64,000 nt of DNA from JALOLV01 sp046295175 (GTDB taxonomy: Bacteria; Bacteroidota; Bacteroidia; Cytophagales; Spirosomataceae), in contig JBKBNY010000015.1 of assembly GCA_046295175.1 (NCBI GenBank), forward strand, positions 47,689-111,688. The letters run 5' to 3'. The notes under the pieces were generated by a model. It saw only the letters and a list, made by a program, of their open reading frames with translations, ran no database searches and was not told where the DNA came from. Below, one piece after another: positions 9,400 through 16,820 of this stretch (position 1 is its first letter; the number at the start of each line of letters is the position of its first letter). Made by a program: the position numbers and the translations under genes.

Positions 9400-10737
9400 A
9401 TGTCAGTTATATTAACCGAAGCAGAAGCTAAAGCCTTATTACAGAAGGTTTTGAGCTATTCAAAAGCAGATGAATGCGAGGTGAATTTGTCAGGAGAAAT
9501 TCGTGGAAATATCCGCTATGCTCGCAATGAAGTTTCGACAAGTGGCTCGCTTATCAATAAAAATTTAGTGGTTCAATCAGCATACGGAAAAAAAGTAGGT
9601 GTGGCTACGATTGACGAATTCGATGATGCGTCAATCGAAAAAGTGGTGCGTCGTTCGGAAGAATTAGCCAAACTCGCTCCCGAAAATCCTGAACATGTGG
9701 GTGTTTTGGAGCCGCAGCAGTATATCAAATCTAACGGATATTTTGAAACAACTGCGAGTGTGAATCCCGATAAAAGAGCCGATGCCGTTGCCAAAAGTTT
9801 AGATTTGGTAAAAGCCCAAAAACTCGTTGCGGCTGGATTTATGGAAGACCGCCACGGATTTTCGGCAATGATGAATTCTAAAGGTCTTTTTGCTTATTAC
9901 CCGAGTACAAATGTCAATTTTTCACTCACTGTCCGTACCGAAGACGGTACCGGTTCGGGTTACGTAATCAAAGGATTCAGCGATTTTAGCAAACTCGATA
10001 CTGTTGCTGCAACCAAAGTTGCGATTCAGAAATCTATTGGTTCAAAAAATGCAAAGGCTCTCGAACCTGGCAAATATACGGTAATCTTAGAACCTACGGC
10101 GGCGGCGGTATTGCTCGAAAACATCTATTTTGATATGGATGCTCGCAGTGCCGACGAAGGACGTTCTTTTTTTAGCAAAGCGGGTGGCAAAACCAAACTG
10201 GGCGATAAAATCGTGGACGAAAGAGTGACGATTTACTCAGACCCTCAGCACCCAGATTTACCAGCTTCGCCGTGGGCAGGCGATGGCCAACCTCTCAACA
10301 AAATGATGTGGATTGAGAAAGGAGTTGTCAAAAACTTGGCATATTCACGTTTTTGGGCGAAAGAAAAAGGTGTAAAGCCTGTTCCGTTCCCTTCAAATGT
10401 GATTATGGAAGGCGGCACAGCAACGCTCGATGAAATGATAAAAAGTACTCAGAAAGGTATTTTAGTTACCAAATTATGGTATATCCGTTCGGTTGACCCA
10501 CAAACTATTCTTTTGACAGGTTTGACCCGTGACGGAACATTCTACATCGAAAACGGTAAAATTAAACATCCTGTCAAGAATTTCCGTTTTAACGAAAGTC
10601 CGATAATTATGTTGAACAACCTCGAAACATTGGGCAAAACCGAGCGTGTGGTTAGTACCGAGTCTGACCAAAACTACATGGTTCCGCCGATGAAGATTCG
10701 AGAGTTTACATTCTCATCGCTTTCGGATGCCGTGTAA
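9400..10737 (+). CDS. tldE: TldE/PmbA-family partner protein (copy 2)
   Basis: This 445-residue TldE homologue is paralogous to 3785-5140. It shares GNIRYARNEVSTSG, ALEPGKYTVILEPTAAA, MDARSADEGRSF, GLTRDGTFYIENGKI and the same C-terminal EFTFSSLSDAV. It lacks a HExxxH motif, a signal peptide and the Gly-rich insert of copy 1. It is expected to form the heterodimer with TldD2. The stop is 75 nt before the TTG of the DUF4159 gene, and a 16-bp palindrome occupies that gap. Unlike copy 1, it leads directly into the DUF4159-MoxR-DUF58 series, so this copy is the one most likely to be cotranscribed with the AAA+/VWA module. Confidence 0.92.
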   Translation: MSVILTEAEAKALLQKVLSYSKADECEVNLSGEIRGNIRYARNEVSTSGSLINKNLVVQSAYGKKVGVATIDEFDDASIEKVVRRSEELAKLAPENPEHVGVLEPQQYIKSNGYFETTASVNPDKRADAVAKSLDLVKAQKLVAAGFMEDRHGFSAMMNSKGLFAYYPSTNVNFSLTVRTEDGTGSGYVIKGFSDFSKLDTVAATKVAIQKSIGSKNAKALEPGKYTVILEPTAAAVLLENIYFDMDARSADEGRSFFSKAGGKTKLGDKIVDERVTIYSDPQHPDLPASPWAGDGQPLNKMMWIEKGVVKNLAYSRFWAKEKGVKPVPFPSNVIMEGGTATLDEMIKSTQKGILVTKLWYIRSVDPQTILLTGLTRDGTFYIENGKIKHPVKNFRFNESPIIMLNNLETLGKTERVVSTESDQNYMVPPMKIREFTFSSLSDAV

Positions 10738-10747
10738 TTTTATTTTG

Positions 10748-10808
10748 GATTTACGATTGGGGACTTCGGATTTAATAAATCTCCAATCGTAAATCGTAAA
10801 TCGTAAAT
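10748..10808. repeat. Palindrome plus CGTAAAT tandem triplet before the DUF4159 gene
   Basis: GATTTACGATTGGGGA (10748-10763) pairs with TCTCCAATCGTAAATC (10780-10795) with one mismatch. The right arm runs into three tandem CGTAAAT units that end just before the TTG start at 10813. It lacks a U-run, so read-through into the next gene is possible. Confidence 0.6.
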
Positions 10809-10812
10809 CAAT

Positions 10813-11427
10813 TTGAAACCTTTTGTTTTTACACGAATACAGTATAATTCTGGCGATTGGGATACCGACCAGCGAATGCCCGTGAATATATTGAATTCAT
10901 TGGTTGAGTACACGACGATTCCGATTGACGAAAAAGAAAAAATTGTGCTTTTGAGTAGCAACGAAATCTTCAAAAGTCCATTTTGTTATTTGAGCGGACA
11001 TAAATTGGTTGAGTTTTCGAGTCAAGAGCGTGATAATTTCAGAAAGTACGTCGAAAACGGTGGATTTGTATTCGTAGATGACTGTAATCATGATATTGAT
11101 GGGCTTTTTGCGAAGTCGTTTGAGCAAGAAATGGCTCGAACTTTCGGGGCAAAAGCCTTACAGAAGATTCCGAATACACACGAAATTTATCATAGTTTCT
11201 TTGATTTTGATGGTCCACCCACAACAAGTTTCGAGCTCAATGGATGGGGCGACGATTTGGTGCATGATTACCTCAAAGCGGTACAAATAAACGGTAGGAT
11301 TGGGGTTTTGTACAGCAATAAAGATTACGGTTGTGAATGGGATTACGATTTCAGAAATAAGCGTTGGCTGGCCGAAGACAATACTAAATTTGGAGTAAAT
11401 ATAATTAATTACGCATTGACAGTTTAG
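10813..11427 (+). CDS. DUF4159 domain protein
   Basis: This 204-residue protein begins at a TTG (10813) and reads KPFVFTRIQYNSGDWDTDQR, the typical opening of DUF4159, a class I glutamine-amidotransferase-like (ThuA-type) alpha/beta fold often encoded beside MoxR/DUF58 genes. It continues with a strand-plus-FVFVDDCNHD segment (about residues 88-97) and the conserved HEIYHSFF and FGVNIINYAL blocks. There is no signal peptide or membrane segment, although many family members are joined to membrane domains. It lies between tldE2 and moxR. The biochemical activity of the family is not established; a ligand- or peptide-binding role in the MoxR module is inference. Confidence 0.88.
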   Translation: MKPFVFTRIQYNSGDWDTDQRMPVNILNSLVEYTTIPIDEKEKIVLLSSNEIFKSPFCYLSGHKLVEFSSQERDNFRKYVENGGFVFVDDCNHDIDGLFAKSFEQEMARTFGAKALQKIPNTHEIYHSFFDFDGPPTTSFELNGWGDDLVHDYLKAVQINGRIGVLYSNKDYGCEWDYDFRNKRWLAEDNTKFGVNIINYALTV

Positions 11428-11430
11428 TAG

Positions 11431-11478
11431 CACGGGATTCCATCCCGTGTATTTCGTGAAATTTTAATGAGCTAAAAT
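11431..11478. repeat. Double palindrome between the DUF4159 and MoxR genes
   Basis: The first hairpin is CACGGGAT-TC-CATCCCGTG (11431-11449). The second is ATTTTAATGAGCTAAAAT (11461-11478). The pairing of two short unrelated hairpins recurs at 13356-13416 and 30874-30911, which suggests a REP-doublet type of element rather than a terminator. Confidence 0.5.
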
Positions 11479-11502
11479 CTCGTTTTACAAATACAAAGAA
11501 AA

Positions 11503-12477
11503 TTGGAAAATAAAGAACTTCATCATTACAAAACACTGGTTTCAAAACTACCAAATCTCAAAAAAGAAATTGCAAAAGTAATCGTGGGGCAACAAGATGC
11601 CATCAACGAAATTCTGATTTCGCTTTTAGCTGGTGGACATTGCTTGCTCGAAGGTGTTCCGGGTCTTGCCAAAACATTGATGGTAAAAACGATGTCGGAG
11701 GCACTCGAAATGAAATTCAAACGGGTGCAGTTCACTCCCGATTTAATGCCGGGCGATATTATCGGTACTGAGATTTTAGAAGAAGACCACGAAACTGGTA
11801 AGAAATTCTTCAAATTTAATCGTGGACCTATCTTTGCCAATATCGTTTTGGCGGATGAAATCAACCGTACGCCACCCAAAACCCAAGCGGCATTACTCGA
11901 AGCCATGCAAGAGTACAAGGTAACTTATGCAGGTACAAACTACGATTTGCCCAAACCATTTTTGATTATTGCCACCCAAAACCCGATTGAGCAAGCAGGT
12001 ACTTATCCACTGCCCGAGGCTCAATTAGACCGTTTTTTGCTATATATCAAGTTGAGTTATCCATCCGAACAAGAAGAATTAGATGTCTTGAAAAGCACTA
12101 CGGGAGTCGTAAAACAAACCTTACAAACGGTTTTGACCGATAATGAGATTATTGATTTACAGCAACTTACTCGCCAAGTACACATCAGCGATGAATTGAT
12201 AACGAGAGTTAATAAATTGGTTCGTTCGACTCGCCCCGATGTTACTTCGTCAACATTCGTAAAACAATGGTGCGATTGGGGAGCAGGTCCACGTGCAGGT
12301 CAGGCGTTGATTCTTTGCTCAAAAGCAAGGGCAATTCTGAATGAGCGTTTTGCGGTGATTCCAGAAGACATTGAGAACTTAGCTTTTCCAGTTTTACGCC
12401 ATCGAATCGCTCTGAATTTCCGTGCCGAAGCCGAGAACATCACAACCGATAATGTGATTGCGGAATTGTTGAAATAA
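11503..12477 (+). CDS. MoxR-family AAA+ ATPase
   Basis: This 324-residue MoxR protein has Walker A GVPGLAKT (from residue 51), Walker B VLADEINR (from 115), the sensor region ATQNPIEQAGTYPLPEAQLDRF, and the C-terminal lid domain with FPVLRHRI. MoxR ATPases work with VWA/DUF58 proteins as a chaperone that assembles or activates target complexes, often inserting metals or maturing periplasmic enzymes. The start is a TTG at 11503, which gives the usual family N-terminus. The DUF58 gene starts 22 nt downstream, the standard partner. It is cytoplasmic. Family confidence is very high; the client, perhaps the TldD/TldE complexes, is inference. Confidence 0.96.
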   Translation: MENKELHHYKTLVSKLPNLKKEIAKVIVGQQDAINEILISLLAGGHCLLEGVPGLAKTLMVKTMSEALEMKFKRVQFTPDLMPGDIIGTEILEEDHETGKKFFKFNRGPIFANIVLADEINRTPPKTQAALLEAMQEYKVTYAGTNYDLPKPFLIIATQNPIEQAGTYPLPEAQLDRFLLYIKLSYPSEQEELDVLKSTTGVVKQTLQTVLTDNEIIDLQQLTRQVHISDELITRVNKLVRSTRPDVTSSTFVKQWCDWGAGPRAGQALILCSKARAILNERFAVIPEDIENLAFPVLRHRIALNFRAEAENITTDNVIAELLK

Positions 12478-12499
12478 ATCCCAATCGGGCTAAAAATCA

Positions 12500-13348
12500 A
12501 TGCTCACTACCGAACTCATCAAACTAAATAATTTACAATTAGCTGGCAAATTAGTCAGCGAAGAAGTAATGCTCGGAATCCACAGCAGCAAAAGGTCGGG
12601 TATTGGGACGGAGTTTGAGCAATATCGACACTATGAGGTTGGCGATGACCCAAAACGAATTGATTGGAAAATGTATGCCCGAACCGAAAAGCATTTGGTT
12701 CGAGAATCGGCGACTGAGAGTAACCTTAAAATCAGTTTTGTGTTGGATTTGTCGGGTTCGATGAATTACACCGAGAATGGTGTGAGTCGCTTGCATTACT
12801 GCAAAATTCTGTTGGCTTCGCTGGCATATTTGGGCTACCGACAAGGCGACCAAATGTGTTTATATTCGCTCCAAAATGATGATTTGCAAACGTTCGTACC
12901 GACTGGAAAACAATCATTTCAACGGATTTTGTATGAACTCGAACGGGCAGAGGCTAAAGGAAGTTGGGGTAATTCAAATCCGAAATTTCCAGTTTTTCAG
13001 CAAAAGCAGAAGGAGTTAGTGGTGTTTGCTTCTGATTTTCTTCAACTGAGCGATGAGTGGCTCAAATTTGTGCAAAATATGGCAAATCCACGTCGGCAAG
13101 TTTTGATTTTTCAGGTTTTAGGCAAAAACGAGATAGATTTTGACTTAAACGGATTTTATCGTTTCAAAGATTTGGAGTCGGGCAAGGAGATTGAATTAGA
13201 TGCCGCCAGTGTAAAAACTGAATTCAAGACTAAAGCCGAAGAATATTTTAATTTATTGGATAGCAGCCTCAGGATTCCAAACGTAAAATTGGTTAGAGTG
13301 AGATTAGATAATCCGATTGCCATGACCATAACCGAAGGTTTGAAATAA
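12500..13348 (+). CDS. DUF58 / VWA-like protein
   Basis: This 282-residue DUF58 protein has the family signature EFEQYRHYEVGDDPKRIDW (about residues 39-57), followed by a VWA fold with a MIDAS-like DLSGSM (D83) and FASDFLQL (around residue 176). These bind a divalent metal and are the usual partners of MoxR ATPases. No transmembrane helix is visible. The gene follows moxR by 22 nt, so cotranscription is likely. The downstream gap carries a double palindrome. Confidence 0.95.
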   Translation: MLTTELIKLNNLQLAGKLVSEEVMLGIHSSKRSGIGTEFEQYRHYEVGDDPKRIDWKMYARTEKHLVRESATESNLKISFVLDLSGSMNYTENGVSRLHYCKILLASLAYLGYRQGDQMCLYSLQNDDLQTFVPTGKQSFQRILYELERAEAKGSWGNSNPKFPVFQQKQKELVVFASDFLQLSDEWLKFVQNMANPRRQVLIFQVLGKNEIDFDLNGFYRFKDLESGKEIELDAASVKTEFKTKAEEYFNLLDSSLRIPNVKLVRVRLDNPIAMTITEGLK

Positions 13349-13355
13349 GACAAGC

Positions 13356-13416
13356 CCATGACTTAAGTCGTGGAAGATAATATTGAAATGAGTTTAGCAT
13401 AACCGTTTTAACGGTT
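13356..13416. repeat. Double palindrome between the DUF58 and BatA-like genes
   Basis: CCATGAC-TTAA-GTCGTGG (13356-13373, one G:U pair) and AACCGTTTTAACGGTT (13401-13416), the latter followed by TTTTG. The second could act as a weak terminator. The arrangement resembles the doublets at 11431 and 30874. Confidence 0.55.
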
Positions 13417-13473
13417 TTTGAGAAGTGTCAAATCTAAAAATTTAACATTTAGATTACAATTAACAAACCAATA

Positions 13474-14556
13474 ATGGAATTATTAAATCCAATGATGCTT
13501 TGGGGGGCTTTGGCGGTTTCGATACCGATTTTGCTTCATTTTTGGCATCAAAAAAAAGGAAAAGTGATAGAATGGGCAGCGATGCAATGGCTAATCGAGA
13601 AAGACCTTCAACAGTCGAAGGGTATCAGATTAGACAATATTTTGTTGCTGATTTTGCGTTGCCTTTTGGTTTTGATATTGGCATTGATTTTAAGTGAACC
13701 AATACTTAATTGGTTGAATAATAGTGATTTATCAACGAAAGTACATTTGGTTGAGGCCAATCAATTGGTCACAGAAAACTTTAGATTTGAACTCGAAGCA
13801 GCACAAAAAAAGGGAGAAAAGATTTATTGGATTAACCCAAATGCAGAGCCAGCAGATGATTTTAAACAAATCCCACAAATAAAAGATTTTGATGCTTTTA
13901 TTTTGCAAAGTTGTATCAATAAAGTAGGACAAAACGTTGATAATGAGCAATTTGAATTATATTTTGTAAATTCACCAAAACTCAGTCAATTAGCTAATAT
14001 TTTTGTTCCGAATAACTTTAAGGTTCATCCAGTAATTGATTCGACGACTCAATCAAAACCATTTTTTAAGATTTCGGATAATAAATTTTTGGTGGTGAAT
14101 GCGGATAATCAATTAGTCGTAAGCGAAACGATTGATGCTAAAAAATACCCAAATATCGCTCATGAAGGCGAATTGAAATTCTTATTTTTGACTAATAACG
14201 AATCTCAAAAAAAATCTTTTGAGGCTGCCCTTAAAGCCATCAATGAAGTTTATGGGATTTTATATTCGGTTGATTTTCAGCAAGATAGAAGTAAGAAATA
14301 TGATTTAGTTTTTGATGCTAAATCATTTGAATCTGACAGTAGGAGCGAGGCGGAAATAGTTACGGAAACCATTGTGAAAAAGTTTAATCTGAATCCTGAC
14401 AATCAACCTTTGAGTAATCAACAACTATCCGCCCTATTCAAAACAGAAAAACAATTCCGAAATCACGCCCAAACTTGGCTAAATGACAGCCTTTTTGCAG
14501 TTTTTTTATTGGTTTTGGGAATAGAAAGGTGGTTGTCGGTTAGAAGAAATGCGTAA
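13474..14556 (+). CDS. BatA N-terminal-domain membrane protein
   Basis: This 360-residue protein opens with the BatA N-terminal pattern (LLNPMMLWGALAVSIPILLH, then FWHQKKGKVIEWAAMQWL), a first membrane helix followed by a short basic loop and a second helix (ILLLILRCLLVLILALILSE). A large soluble part follows (about residues 85-335), and a final helix lies near the C-terminus (FAVFLLVLGIERWL). No MIDAS motif is present, so it is not a full VWA protein. It is located after DUF58 and before a large membrane protein, the usual order in Bacteroidota MoxR clusters. It probably anchors or scaffolds the module at the inner membrane. Confidence 0.85.
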   Translation: MELLNPMMLWGALAVSIPILLHFWHQKKGKVIEWAAMQWLIEKDLQQSKGIRLDNILLLILRCLLVLILALILSEPILNWLNNSDLSTKVHLVEANQLVTENFRFELEAAQKKGEKIYWINPNAEPADDFKQIPQIKDFDAFILQSCINKVGQNVDNEQFELYFVNSPKLSQLANIFVPNNFKVHPVIDSTTQSKPFFKISDNKFLVVNADNQLVVSETIDAKKYPNIAHEGELKFLFLTNNESQKKSFEAALKAINEVYGILYSVDFQQDRSKKYDLVFDAKSFESDSRSEAEIVTETIVKKFNLNPDNQPLSNQQLSALFKTEKQFRNHAQTWLNDSLFAVFLLVLGIERWLSVRRNA

Positions 14557-14563
14557 GTTTAGG

Positions 14564-14580
14564 CGATATAATATCGTTTT
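14564..14580. repeat. Short palindrome before the 740-residue membrane protein gene
   Basis: CGATATAATATCG (14564-14576) followed by TTTT lies in the 31-nt gap between the two membrane-protein genes. It is the last of the series of small intercistronic palindromes in this block. Confidence 0.4.
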
Positions 14581-14587
14581 ATAAATC

Positions 14588-16810
14588 ATGAATCAACTCA
14601 AAAAACTCATATCGAGCGTCAGTTGGCAGCTTTTCACTTCAGATTTTTTGAAGTGTTTGCTTGTCATGCTTTCGCTTGGCTTTTTGGTTTTCGGATTTAC
14701 CCATTCGTTATCTTGGGCGTTGGTTTTGGGTGGATTGGGTTTTGGAGTAATGGCTTATCAAACGCAGCTATTTAGAAACCGTCAGCCGCAGGCCATTGAG
14801 GTAATTCACCAAAAATTAAACAATACCGAATACAGCCTTCATTTACTCGATAAACCGCAGTTAAATATTGCCGAACAACTCCAAATTGAGCGTTTATTGT
14901 CACAAACGCAATCGCTTCCAATCCCGAGTTTATGGTACAAAAACCTGCAATTTTATGGTTTGGCGTTGATTTTATCGTTGTGTACTTATGCTTTGTTACC
15001 ATTCTTAAAAATCGCACGCAGTGATAAATCACAGTTGACAAATAATCCAGATAAAACTGTTGAAAAGCAAAACGTAATTCCGCAATTTCAGTCAGCCACG
15101 CTGACGGTTACTCCTCCAACATACACCAATTTGCCACAAAAATCGGGTAGTGAGCTAAACATTTCTTCGATTGTCGGTTCGCTTTTGAAATGGCAATTGC
15201 GGTTTGAAAATGCCAATCAACTCAAAGTAAAATTGAGCAATAGCCGTGGCGATGAATTGGATTTTAAACAACGAGATGAGTCTTTTGAATTGACCGACCA
15301 ATTAGTGGGTTCTGGATTGTACGCTTTCAAGGCCTATTGGCGAGATTCGCTCATTTATCAATCAGATTTTTATCGTTTAGAAGCCATCGCCGATTTGGCC
15401 CCTAAAATTGAGCCAACTTCAAAAGAATTATACAAGTTTCATTTGCTCAAAGACCCAAAAAACATCCAGATTTCGGCTAAAATATCAGATGATTTCTTGG
15501 TAAATCAGGCGTTTATAGTGGCGACAGTGGCAAGAGGTTCGGGCGAAAATGTGAAGTTTAGAGAGATTAAACTACCACTTGCTCAATCAAACTTTAAAGA
15601 GGCAATACTTAGTAAAAGCATTGATTTAAAGGCTCTTAACTTTGCCCCAGGCGATGAGCTTTACTATTATTGGGCAGCCATTGATAACAAGCGACCCGAA
15701 CCAAATTTTACTAAATCAGATACTTATTTTATTGTTTATAAAGATACAGCAAATGTCGAAGAGTCTGAATTGGCGACAATGGCGATGAATATCCTGCCAG
15801 AATATTTCCGCAGCCAACGCCAGATTATTATTGATACCGAAAAACTGATTGCCAAACGTAAAAAGATTTCTGAAAAGGAATTTAAGTTCACTTCAAACGA
15901 AATCGGCTTCGACCAGAAAGCTTTGCGTTTGCGTTATGGGCAATATTTGGGTGAAGAATTTGAGAATTCGATTGGTGGACCAGCCGCTTTGCCAACTGCC
16001 GATGATACCCCAAAAATGGGTGGAGATTTGTTGAAAGGTTTTAGACACGACCACGACGAAGGCGAGCATGACCACGAAGACGGCGACCACGCTCACGGGC
16101 ATGACCACGGCAACGAAAGCAAGGGCAATGACGACAACAAAGACCCTTATGCCGCCATTTTGGCCGACTATGTGCATAGCCACGACGACGGCGAAATGAA
16201 TACCTTCTATGAGCAATCGACTCGGAGTTTGCTGAAAATGGCTCTTGAACAAATGTGGCAGTCTGAACTTTATTTGCGTTTGTACGAACCCGAAAAAGCG
16301 ATTCCGTTTGAGAAAAAAGCCCTCGAATTCCTCAAACAAGCTCAACAAAAAGCCCGAACTTATGTAAAAAAGACGAGTTTTGACCCACCCCCAATCAAAG
16401 AAAAAGAAAAGAGAATGACTGGTGAATTGACAAGATTTAATGCTGAATTTAGTTACGAAAAGAATTTTTCGCAGCAGCGAGTCGAGCAGTTGGTAGGTGA
16501 GGTAATGGGAATCATCGAAGCTCAAAAGCAAGACCAAAAACTATCGGGAAAGCAAAAACAAAAGGTTTTTGAGTTAGGACAAATGTTGAGTACGAAAGCC
16601 ATCAATAGTAGTATGTCGAATTGGTCGATTTTGGGTGATTTACAGTTGGTGATGAATGATAAAGTGCTGGAAATCAGCAAGAAAACCGATTTAAAAACTA
16701 AGTTGTACGCATTGATTGGCAAGGGTTTGACCAATAAAAACAACCCGCAGAATTCATCTTATCAAACAAATAAAAAATTAGAACAGGCTTATTGGAAGCA
16801 TTTGCAGTAG
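14588..16810 (+). CDS. Large membrane protein with His/Asp-rich insert (DUF4175-like)
   Basis: This 740-residue protein has two N-terminal helices (about residues 20-57), a third near residues 119-139 (FYGLALILSLCTYALLPFL), then a long soluble region. Its architecture resembles the DUF4175 proteins that accompany MoxR/BatA genes, but I assign that with caution. Residues about 486-515 hold a strikingly metal-ligand-rich run (HDHDEGEHDHEDGDHAHGHDHG) followed by a second patch (YVHSHDDGE). The C-terminal half is helical and charged (coiled-coil-like around 590-650). The next gene begins 10 nt downstream. The histidine tract suggests binding of Zn, Ni or Co, which would fit supply of metal to the TldD active site, though this is inference. 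Confidence 0.8.
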   Translation: MNQLKKLISSVSWQLFTSDFLKCLLVMLSLGFLVFGFTHSLSWALVLGGLGFGVMAYQTQLFRNRQPQAIEVIHQKLNNTEYSLHLLDKPQLNIAEQLQIERLLSQTQSLPIPSLWYKNLQFYGLALILSLCTYALLPFLKIARSDKSQLTNNPDKTVEKQNVIPQFQSATLTVTPPTYTNLPQKSGSELNISSIVGSLLKWQLRFENANQLKVKLSNSRGDELDFKQRDESFELTDQLVGSGLYAFKAYWRDSLIYQSDFYRLEAIADLAPKIEPTSKELYKFHLLKDPKNIQISAKISDDFLVNQAFIVATVARGSGENVKFREIKLPLAQSNFKEAILSKSIDLKALNFAPGDELYYYWAAIDNKRPEPNFTKSDTYFIVYKDTANVEESELATMAMNILPEYFRSQRQIIIDTEKLIAKRKKISEKEFKFTSNEIGFDQKALRLRYGQYLGEEFENSIGGPAALPTADDTPKMGGDLLKGFRHDHDEGEHDHEDGDHAHGHDHGNESKGNDDNKDPYAAILADYVHSHDDGEMNTFYEQSTRSLLKMALEQMWQSELYLRLYEPEKAIPFEKKALEFLKQAQQKARTYVKKTSFDPPPIKEKEKRMTGELTRFNAEFSYEKNFSQQRVEQLVGEVMGIIEAQKQDQKLSGKQKQKVFELGQMLSTKAINSSMSNWSILGDLQLVMNDKVLEISKKTDLKTKLYALIGKGLTNKNNPQNSSYQTNKKLEQAYWKHLQ

Positions 16811-16820
16811 CATAAAATTC

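Noticed and set aside
15893..16537. Minus-strand frame of 214 codons with Val-rich stretches
   Set aside because: It is antisense to the His/Asp-rich tract and flanks of the membrane-protein gene; not a real membrane protein.
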